Assembly: GCF_010500895.1 (NCBI RefSeq)
Contig: NZ_JAAAWO010000016.1
Coordinates: forward strand, 23,379-87,378
Length of the DNA stretch: 64,000 nucleotides
Reading direction: 5' to 3'
Source of the DNA: Alteromonas genovensis
Lineage (GTDB): Bacteria > Pseudomonadota > Gammaproteobacteria > Enterobacterales > Alteromonadaceae
The translations under genes were made by a program, and so were the position numbers. The notes under the pieces were generated by a model. The model worked only from the letters and a program-made list of their open reading frames with translations. It made no database searches and had not been told where the DNA came from. Positions 59,101 to 64,000 of this stretch are shown piece by piece (the first letter of the stretch is position 1; every line of letters starts with the position of its first letter).

Positions 59101-59386
59101 CCGCATCAATCTCGAGCAAATCAACGTAATTTCCTTGCTCAATTTCTTTGCACGTATGGCACTGTCCGCAAGGATTAGCACCCTGACCTTCTTCACAATT
59201 TAAGCTTTTAGAAAAAATACGCGCTATTGTCGTTTTTCCTACGCCTCGTGTGCCGGTGAACAGATAAGCGTGATGCAAACGATCGTTATCTAAGGCATTT
59301 GAAATGGCTGATACCACATGCTCTTGGCCGACAAGTTCACCGAACTTCCCTGGTCGCCATTTCCTTGCTAATACCTGATAACTCAT
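56180..59386 (-). CDS. dnaX: DNA polymerase III subunit gamma/tau, with expanded linker
   Basis: 1068 aa, against 643 in E. coli. AAA+ clamp-loader core: [16 protein letters not shown] (Walker A from residue 44), zinc ligands C64, C73, C76 and C79 at the E. coli positions, [25 protein letters not shown] (Walker B), and the SRC arginine finger (LSRCLQF). Domain III ends near residue 370. Residues about 380-930 are a low-complexity, acidic Gln/Ser/Glu/Pro linker with repeats ([22 protein letters not shown]). The C-terminal about 120 residues ([11 protein letters not shown]...) resemble tau domain V, which binds the polymerase alpha subunit. A slippery A7 tract at codons 832-834 is followed by a -1 stop. 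Confidence 0.93.
   Translation of the reverse strand: [1068 protein letters not shown]
56880..56893 (-). promoter_or_regulatory. Candidate programmed -1 frameshift site in dnaX
   Basis: On the minus strand, in frame: CAA AAA AAT, i.e. the slippery heptamer A AAA AAT (codons 832-834). After a -1 shift the next codons are TGC TAA, so synthesis stops after one extra residue, as in the E. coli dnaX gamma site. An AGGA element lies about 10 bases upstream. No strong hairpin is visible downstream. It would yield an 835-residue gamma-like form lacking domain V. Inferred; not shown to operate. Confidence 0.4.
57888..57990. repeat. In-frame tandem repeats in dnaX linker
   Basis: Six near copies of an 18-bp unit (GGCTCTTGTCCGGCTGAA type) encode QEPSAG/RQEPSA/EPLANK units in the DnaX linker. 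This looks like recent slippage expansion in the disordered region. Confidence 0.7.
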
Positions 59387-59478
59387 TACTGTACTCTTTG
59401 CCTCATCACGCCTTGTTATGCCTCATCAAGCTTAATCACGCCTTATTGCGGCTTTCTTGCGCCCTTTTGAATGGCTAA

Positions 59479-60015
59479 CTACTCGCCTTCAAACTCGCAA
59501 ATTGAATAGCTTTCAATGTTTAGTTCGGTCAACTTTTTATGACCACCTAAATCGGGTAGATTAATAACGAATCCAGCGTGATTTAACTCACCACCCAATG
59601 AGCGAATGAGCTTCGCCGATGCAGCGATAGTTCCGCCGGTAGCCAGAAGATCATCAATCAACAATACCTTGTCGCCAGGGACAATTGCATCGCGATGGAT
59701 TTGTAACGTATCTGTGCCATATTCTAGCTCGTAGCTTTCACTTACGACTTCTCTGGGCAGCTTATTAGGTTTGCGTACTGGGATAAAGCCGATACCCATT
59801 TCAATTGCTAAAGGCGCGCCAAACAAAAAGCCGCGAGCTTCAGTGCCTGCGATCTTTGTAAATCCCATGCCCTGATACTTTTCAACAAGTAATGAGATAC
59901 AGCTTTTAAACGCCTTGTGATCTTCCAAAACGCTAGTTACATCTCTAAATAATATGCCTGGCTTTGGATAGTCAGGAACGGTTTTCACTACTGATTTAAT
60001 ATATTCTGCAGTCAC
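59479..60015 (-). CDS. apt: Adenine phosphoribosyltransferase
   Basis: 178 aa. Salvages adenine with PRPP to AMP. Seen: [72 protein letters not shown], and the PRPP loop [24 protein letters not shown] start (complement of 60013-60015). Stands upstream of dnaX, as in E. coli (apt-dnaX). Confidence 0.96.
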   Translation of the reverse strand: MTAEYIKSVVKTVPDYPKPGILFRDVTSVLEDHKAFKSCISLLVEKYQGMGFTKIAGTEARGFLFGAPLAIEMGIGFIPVRKPNKLPREVVSESYELEYGTDTLQIHRDAIVPGDKVLLIDDLLATGGTIAASAKLIRSLGGELNHAGFVINLPDLGGHKKLTELNIESYSICEFEGE

Positions 60016-60037
60016 GATAATACCTTATATGTCTGCT

Positions 60038-60160
60038 TTATAACCAGAACGTGAACCAACCGGCGATGATATGCATCAACGGAAAAGCGAGTAAAGTTAC
60101 TAATGAGGCCAAGAAGTACCATTTGTTATAAACTTCTTTAAAATCTTCATTGTCAGCCAT
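60038..60160 (-). CDS. Possible 40-residue single-helix membrane peptide
   Basis: ORF too short for ordinary gene calling: MADNEDFKEVYNKWYFLASL then about 20 hydrophobic residues ending GWFTFWL. The acidic start, one transmembrane helix (YFLASLVTLLAFPLMHIIAG) and an aromatic end make it look like a real small membrane protein. The ATG is the complement of 60158-60160, with AGGT about 7 bp before it. It lies between apt and bufC. Not known to me. Confidence 0.5.
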   Translation of the reverse strand: MADNEDFKEVYNKWYFLASLVTLLAFPLMHIIAGWFTFWL

Positions 60161-60350
60161 ATGCACTACCTAAACAATAATTGTGAACAAAAAAATGGTC
60201 GTAAATGTTAATCGAAAGCAAGCCCGATTGACAGCGCTAATATAGTTAAACGCTCACAATAAATACAGTTGGCGGGTAAAGTTAATAATAGACACTTCAA
60301 ATGATAAAAAATTAAGCACTGTGCCGCTTATGTTTAGATATTTTGCAGGT

Positions 60351-61109
60351 TTATACCGGCATTAATATCCCTTTTTGCAGCAATTCGACGACAGTTTGTT
60401 CCATTCCCGCTTTGAGCGTTGCCTGAGGAATACTTGGCGCCTGCTCAATGAGTTGGTTAGCTAATACCGCAAGTGAAATGCCTTCTTCAGCTACCTCTAT
60501 GGTATGTACCAGCATAGCAGTCATAGCGGTTAAATGAACAAATTGAACTTGATATTCTTCATCTCGATACACAACATAATACTGTGGCACGTCCATAGGG
60601 CTGTCGGGCATATGATCAGGACCTATAAGGTGAACTGCGTACGAATATGACGCTAAGGTGGCAAATGGTGAAACTTTCACTTCCTCAATGTCTTGGCCTG
60701 GTTTGTAAAACGCGTTGTTTTCACTACTGCTACGCGTTGCCACATCTAACTCTAACCATTCATAGTGGGCTAGCTCACAAGAAAACGCTGGTAGTTCAAA
60801 GCCAAAGGCGGGAGAAGTCGCTAAGTATTCTACAAACTCTTTACTGATGTCGTTAAAATAAGGAGACCTGCATTGATGTTCAATAAAGAACTGACGGATT
60901 ACTTGCTCCCATTGGCTTTCGCCATGTTGAGCAATGATAATAGATTTTAAAACTGGAAGTGCTGAGCTAACAAAACCATTTATGTTGCTGAAAAATAGCG
61001 ACTGGTAGATTTTCATCCGTCTTAAGTGTTCATCATTTTTCGCGTTGAGCGTTGAAGGGTCTTTTATCGCTTGTACAAATTCACTCTGGCTTTGTTGTAA
61101 CGAAGGCAT
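60351..61109 (-). CDS. bufC: BufC/HvfC-type DUF2063 protein (bufferin cluster partner)
   Basis: 252 aa. N-terminal DUF2063 helical domain: LQQSQSEFVQAIKDPS, MKIYQSLFFSNINGFVSSALPVLKSII, FFIEHQCRSPYFNDISKEFVEYL, then a beta-rich C-terminal part (YSYAVHLIG, VYRDEEYQVQFVHLT) and a final helical region. In bufferin and H. influenzae hvf clusters this protein recruits the precursor to the MNIO enzyme. The ATG (61109) overlaps the bufB stop by one base (TGATG), with GGGGAG 7 bp upstream; GTG at 61112 is possible. Confidence 0.88.
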   Translation of the reverse strand: MPSLQQSQSEFVQAIKDPSTLNAKNDEHLRRMKIYQSLFFSNINGFVSSALPVLKSIIIAQHGESQWEQVIRQFFIEHQCRSPYFNDISKEFVEYLATSPAFGFELPAFSCELAHYEWLELDVATRSSSENNAFYKPGQDIEEVKVSPFATLASYSYAVHLIGPDHMPDSPMDVPQYYVVYRDEEYQVQFVHLTAMTAMLVHTIEVAEEGISLAVLANQLIEQAPSIPQATLKAGMEQTVVELLQKGILMPV

Positions 61110-61960
61110 CACGCAACTCCCCTACTTGAAGAAGTATTTCCAGAAGACGCGTGTTTTGACTGTATTGCTTTAATTTTACGCACTTCGTTGAGTAAATTAT
61201 CCACACAGGGAATGTTGAAATCACGCTCTAGCAAAGTGGGGTAAACGCCATGTACGCTATAGGCATAGTCTAATAGCTCCCATACTGGCTCAATAACATC
61301 GGCACCGTGTGTATCCACTTTTAAATCTGCAGCCTCGTCGTAATGCCCCGCAATGTGACCGTAAACTATTTTGTGAGACGGCAGCCCTTTAATAAACTCA
61401 TGTGGAGAATAGTTTTGGTTAATACTGTTTACGTAAACATTATTAACGTCTAGCAACATAGAGCAATCAGACTCAGATAAGACTGCGTTGGTGAATTCAA
61501 GTTCCGAGATATCCTGATCTGGCGCAATATAGTAAGACACATTTTCTAATACGAGAGGTCTCTCGAGCATGTCCTGTACTTGCCTAATCCTAGAGACAAC
61601 GTGTTTAACCGCCTCTTCAGTAAATGGAATAGGCATCAAATCATACATATGACCGTTTCCAGAACAATAGCTTAAATGCTCGCTGTATAGACCTATGTTA
61701 TTGGCATCTAAGAACTGCTTCACGGTTTTTATAAACTCGACATCAAGCTTATCACTGCTACCTATTGAAAGAGACAGTCCATGGGTACTAAACGGTGCTT
61801 GTGAAGTAGCCTGTTCAAATTGTTTTTGATAAATGCCACCAAGAGGGATCCAGTTTTCTGGCGCCACTTCCCAAAAGTCGACTTCTTTAGGAAGTGTAGG
61901 GAATAGTTCGTCAAGCATTTCACGTCTGAAACCTAAACCAGCACCTTTGACATTATTCAC
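61109..61960 (-). CDS. bufB: BufB/HvfB multinuclear non-heme iron oxidative enzyme (DUF692)
   Basis: 283 aa TIM barrel of the MNIO family (DUF692). Metal ligands are seen in order: Glu in WEVAPENW, His in FSTHGLSL, His in YSEHLSY, Glu in VLENVSYY, Asp in MLLDVNNVYVN, His in GHIAGH, Asp/His in DTHGADV, and Glu in TLLERDFN. Relatives convert Cys residues of the precursor to oxazolone/thioamide or 5-thiooxazole groups that bind Cu(I). GTG start with GGAGAC before it. Lies 73 bp after bufA with a terminator-like hairpin between. Confidence 0.93.
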   Translation of the reverse strand: MNNVKGAGLGFRREMLDELFPTLPKEVDFWEVAPENWIPLGGIYQKQFEQATSQAPFSTHGLSLSIGSSDKLDVEFIKTVKQFLDANNIGLYSEHLSYCSGNGHMYDLMPIPFTEEAVKHVVSRIRQVQDMLERPLVLENVSYYIAPDQDISELEFTNAVLSESDCSMLLDVNNVYVNSINQNYSPHEFIKGLPSHKIVYGHIAGHYDEAADLKVDTHGADVIEPVWELLDYAYSVHGVYPTLLERDFNIPCVDNLLNEVRKIKAIQSKHASSGNTSSSRGVA

Positions 61961-61983
61961 TCTTAGTCTCCAAGAACAGTACT

Positions 61984-62009
61984 AAAAAAAGGCCATCAAT
62001 TGACGGCCA
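61984..62009 (-). terminator. Terminator-like hairpin between bufA and bufB
   Basis: On the minus strand GGCCGTC / GATGGCC (about 61991-62008, one G-U pair) with a tight AATT loop, then U7 (from A7 at 61984-61990). If partly efficient it would make much more precursor mRNA than enzyme mRNA. Inferred from sequence. Confidence 0.65.
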
Positions 62010-62033
62010 TATTACGATTCTAGAAAGCAATGG

Positions 62034-62525
62034 TTACATGCTACCGCATTTACCTTCACCGCACTTACCTTCTTTTGCGGCTTTATCGCCGCCGCACTTA
62101 CCTTCTTTTGCAGCTTTATCGCCGCCGCACTTGCCTTCTTTTGCAGCTTTATCGCCGCCGCACTTGCCTTCTTTTGCAGCTTTATCGCCGCCGCACTTGC
62201 CTTCTTTTGCGGCTTTATCGCCGCCGCACTTGCCTTCTTTTGCGGCTTTATCGCCGCCGCACTTGCCTTCTTTTGCAGCTTTATCACCGCCGCACTTGCC
62301 TTCTTTTGCGGCTTTATCGCCGCCGCACTTGCCTTCTTTTGCGGCTTTATCACCGCCGCACTTGCCTTCACCACATTTTCCTTCTGCGGCAAATTGACTA
62401 TAACCAGACTCAAGAGATTGCATACCGAATGGATTTGTATCTGCTACCGCTACACTTGATGCTAACGAGCCGATAACTACTGCACCTAATGCTGTTGCTA
62501 TTGATGTTTTATTAATTTGCTTCAT
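62034..62525 (-). CDS. bufA: Bufferin (BufA/HvfA-type copper-binding RiPP precursor) with 12 EGKCG motifs
   Basis: 163 aa. Signal peptide MKQINKTSIATALGAVVIGS...VAVA, then a short spacer (DTNPFGMQSLESGYSQFAA), then from residue 48 only EGKCG-based sequence: one EGKCG, nine perfect units EGKCGGDKAAK (residues 53-151), and EGKCGEGKCGSM at the end. Twelve Cys, all in EGKCG, and none elsewhere. In the H. influenzae HvfA relatives a few EGKCG Cys are turned by the MNIO enzyme into Cu(I)-binding oxazolone/thioamide; the modified protein buffers copper in the periplasm. The ATG has GAGGGC upstream. First gene of the cluster with bufB and bufC. Confidence 0.92.
   Translation of the reverse strand: MKQINKTSIATALGAVVIGSLASSVAVADTNPFGMQSLESGYSQFAAEGKCGEGKCGGDKAAKEGKCGGDKAAKEGKCGGDKAAKEGKCGGDKAAKEGKCGGDKAAKEGKCGGDKAAKEGKCGGDKAAKEGKCGGDKAAKEGKCGGDKAAKEGKCGEGKCGSM
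62073..62369. repeat. Nine 33-bp tandem repeats in bufA
   Basis: Exactly 9 x 33 bp. Units are identical at protein level and differ at only a few third positions (GCA/GCG for Ala, GGC/GGT for Gly), so the array grew recently by whole-unit duplication. In-frame on the bufA strand; readings on the other strand are by-products. Confidence 0.95.
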
Positions 62526-62688
62526 TTTTAGCCCTCGGAAATTTATTCTATTGTTAAATCACAATGTTGACGTTCAATAAATAAGACCGTGGTGTTAACA
62601 ATTTGCTTTCACAATTTTTTAACTTTTTTTAATATATTTTATTTGAGAGTGAACATACTCGCTAAAATACTGTGCAGGCTTGAATACT

Positions 62689-63432
62689 TTATAGCTGTGG
62701 CGTGGGTTTAGTGGCATGTTCTAAGATAGTATCTTCCTTGAAGGACTCACTGTAGGCTGAGAGTTTTTTAAAAAGATCATCTTTATATTTGCTTTTTAAC
62801 GACACTGCGAAGAATGTGGGAATATTCTTTTTTAATGTTATTGAACTTGTTCTGTCATTGAACTCATTGTCGCCAAGAAAATAATAAAAAGGTCGCTCGT
62901 AGGTAATGAGGTTGGCTGTTCTATCAAAGAAAAAAAACTTGATGGAATCTACACTAGAAGGCACATCGACAAATTCGTACCCTTCTTCAACTAGACGAAT
63001 GCGCTCGCCTACGTAATCATATCCTCTTATACCCGCTATGGATTTTTCATTTATGCGAGCATTATTTACCACTCTCATTAGCGTTAGGTTTGTTACGGGC
63101 TTATCAATAAACGTAGCATGATCGTCAAGTGCAGTTGTTCCTTTTACGTTAACTGTTAAATCAATCTCGCCTTGTTTCACCCTTTCATAAAGGCGTATAG
63201 GGGGAATACATTCAATACTCATGTTGTACCCAAGCTGCTTTAAAAGCTCAGAGGACATCTCTACCACTTCACCGTAGCACCGCCCAGTTTCACTGTCATT
63301 TATCACTAGTGGAGGAAATACTACGATCCCCAAAGTAACGGTTTTAATCTCTTCCTGCGCTAAAACCGAAAGTGGCAACAAGGCTGCAAAAATCATTAAA
63401 GAAAGCACCATAGAACTACACAAGTTACGCAT
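62689..63432 (-). CDS. Periplasmic solute-binding-like protein (SBP_bac_3 type)
   Basis: 247 aa with signal peptide ending ALLPLSVLAQ. The rest resembles family-3 solute-binding proteins: VTLGIVVFPPLVINDSETGRCYGEVVEMSSELLKQLGYN, then ERVKQGEIDLTVNVKGTTALDDHATF. No permease or ATPase gene is near, and such lone proteins are frequent in Alteromonadales. Two Cys residues (C52-type in GRCYGE and IECIPP) could form a disulfide. It lies 163 bp upstream of bufA on the same strand; a functional link is not shown. Confidence 0.75.
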   Translation of the reverse strand: MRNLCSSMVLSLMIFAALLPLSVLAQEEIKTVTLGIVVFPPLVINDSETGRCYGEVVEMSSELLKQLGYNMSIECIPPIRLYERVKQGEIDLTVNVKGTTALDDHATFIDKPVTNLTLMRVVNNARINEKSIAGIRGYDYVGERIRLVEEGYEFVDVPSSVDSIKFFFFDRTANLITYERPFYYFLGDNEFNDRTSSITLKKNIPTFFAVSLKSKYKDDLFKKLSAYSESFKEDTILEHATKPTPQL

Positions 63433-63559
63433 TTCATTACCAGATATAAGAACAATATATTAATAATAGTCTATATATCACCATTTGATTGAAAGACACA
63501 ATTTACAACAATAGTTTTGTATAAATAAGGTATGAAAATCTTTACGCAAAAAAATAAAG

Positions 63560-63584
63560 AAATAAAGGGGGTCAGGTCCACATT
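63560..63584. repeat. Inverted repeat, left copy (GGGGGTCAGGTCCACATT)
   Basis: AAATAAAGGGGGTCAGGTCC... is the imperfect reverse complement of the sequence at 63817-63843. Such GGGGTCAG(G/A)TC borders are seen beside REP-associated transposase genes and their relics in many marine gammaproteobacteria, as I recall. No transposase ORF is present. Confidence 0.6.
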
Positions 63585-63816
63585 TCGAAATACACTCTGA
63601 CATTGTCCGCTTAAACTCAATCGATAATTGGGGTCAAAACGATATTCTTTGATCGTTTGTCTGTTGTCAGCAATGTGGATGACAATAGATAGGCATCAGA
63701 CCTCGTTTACTTTTGAGTTTGATAGCCAGAGTTATATGGTGGGGACGACAATATATTGGGTTCTGCCCCTGTTTTATGTTCGCTAGGTCGGATGTGCTGA
63801 ATGTAATTGAGAGATA

Positions 63817-63872
63817 AATGCGGACCTGCCCCCCATTTATTTTTTGATGCGGATCTGACCCCCATTATTTTT
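63817..63872. repeat. Inverted repeat, right copies (two adjacent)
   Basis: AAATGCGGACCTGCCCCCC (63817-63835) and GATGCGGATCTGACCCCC (63846-63863) are two near copies in tandem, both inverted with respect to the left copy at 63560. They suggest the edge of a short mobile remnant of about 300 bp. Confidence 0.6.
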
Positions 63873-63888
63873 CTGGGGCAGAAAGCAA

Positions 63889-63915
63889 AAAACCCGCCGT
63901 TAGGCGGGTTTTTCT
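63889..63915 (-). terminator. Terminator of the rRNA operon
   Basis: Stem AACCCGCC / GGCGGGTT (63891-63898 with 63903-63910), loop GTTA, followed on the minus strand by U-rich sequence, directly after the 5S 3' end. Confidence 0.85.
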
Positions 63916-63920
63916 TAATG

Positions 63921-64000
63921 GGACCTGGCAGTGTCCTACTCTCACATGGGGAAACCCCACACTACCATCGGCGCTAATACGTTTCACTTCTGAGTTCGAA
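63921..64000 (-). rRNA. rrf: 5S ribosomal RNA, 3' part (cut by window edge)
   Basis: The reverse complement reads GAACTCAGAAGTGAAACG, then GCGCCGATGGTAGTGTGGGG, CATGTGAGAGTAGG and CTGCCAGG, the standard gammaproteobacterial 5S sequence. About 80 of 115-120 bases are present; the 5' part and the rest of the rRNA operon lie to the right. Transcribed leftward into the terminator at 63889-63915. Confidence 0.95.

Larger units (their letters stand above)
63433..63920. other. Intergenic region with GGTC-type repeats before the rRNA operon end
   Basis: 488 bp with no gene. It holds an inverted pair (63560-63584 and 63817-63843) and a third partial copy (63846-63872), then the rRNA terminator. I recognise nothing coding in it. 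Confidence 0.6.

Noticed and set aside
62073..62369. CRISPR array
   Set aside because: Units are contiguous with no spacers, in frame with a coding sequence, and no cas genes are near.
62030..62476. Long open frames on the plus strand and in another minus frame across the bufA repeats (Leu/Arg-rich, Pro/Ser-rich and Lys/Ala-rich readings)
   Set aside because: They are by-products of the 33-bp repeat, which is open in several frames; only the bufA frame has a signal peptide, ribosome-binding site and a known family.
63560..63872. Complete insertion sequence
   Set aside because: Border-like repeats only; no transposase reading frame in the interval, so listed as repeats/remnant.

Overview
The window looks like a chromosomal segment of a marine gammaproteobacterium of the order Alteromonadales, most likely Alteromonas or a close relative. 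The reasons are gene content and order: a contiguous his operon behind a histidine-codon attenuator; FadR, NhaB and DsbB side by side; the block yoaA-tsaB-slp-fadD-rnd-ycgL-mltB-ycgM-ycgN; dnaX-ybaB and recR-htpG-adk; a wax-ester synthase; phasins; and a bet locus. Almost the whole window is ordinary, densely coded chromosome. I see no intact insertion sequence, prophage, integrase, CRISPR array or tRNA. An rRNA operon begins at the right edge (partial 5S, minus strand).

Layout. 1-3691: unsaturated fatty-acid beta-oxidation (fadH cut by the window edge, a dienoyl-CoA isomerase) facing a divergent TetR regulator, with two palindromic operator-like sites between them. 3733-9835: a GMC oxidoreductase, a DUF1439-like protein, then a minus-strand lipid set (WS/DGAT acyltransferase with a coupled TetR, and a DUF445 membrane protein). 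10096-13058: a patatin phospholipase and a protein that looks like a degenerate HD-GYP. 13232-14526: two phasin-type proteins, one with a histone-H1-like Ala/Lys tail. 14727-18539: fadR, divergent nhaB-dsbB-GNAT. 18561-29233: a minus-strand block of conserved housekeeping genes including fadD behind a FadR-like operator. 29353-32643: GH13 amylase, TauE/SafE permease, DUF2244 and DUF6482 proteins. 32691-39081: choline-to-glycine-betaine locus (betI divergent from betB-betA-short BCCT carrier-TorF porin). 39624-40503: a YSC84 lipoprotein and a charged small protein. 40805-48168: hisL-G-D-C-B-H-A-F-IE. 48338-60015: a second-type signal peptidase, MAPEG protein, adk, htpG, recR, two unfamiliar membrane-anchored proteins, ybaB, a very long dnaX, and apt. 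60038-63432: a possible 40-residue membrane peptide, the bufferin cluster (bufA-bufB-bufC) and a periplasmic solute-binding-like protein. 63560-64000: GGTC-type inverted repeats, the rRNA terminator and the 5S end.

How the genes fit together. A lipid theme runs through the first 30 kb: acyl-CoA activation (fadD), handling of unsaturated acyl chains (fadH, isomerase), storage lipid synthesis (WS/DGAT, phasins), lipases, and FadR with likely operators at its own promoter and at fadD. A second theme is osmoprotection by choline uptake and oxidation. The most distinctive locus is the copper-bufferin cluster: a secreted precursor with twelve EGKCG motifs (nine of them in perfect 11-residue tandem units), its multinuclear-iron maturase and partner protein, with a terminator-like hairpin between precursor and enzymes. 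Other notable points are a slippery A7 site in dnaX followed almost at once by a -1-frame stop, a three-tier hairpin beside fadR, a leader ORF overlapping the BCCT start, and short tandem duplications in many spacers.
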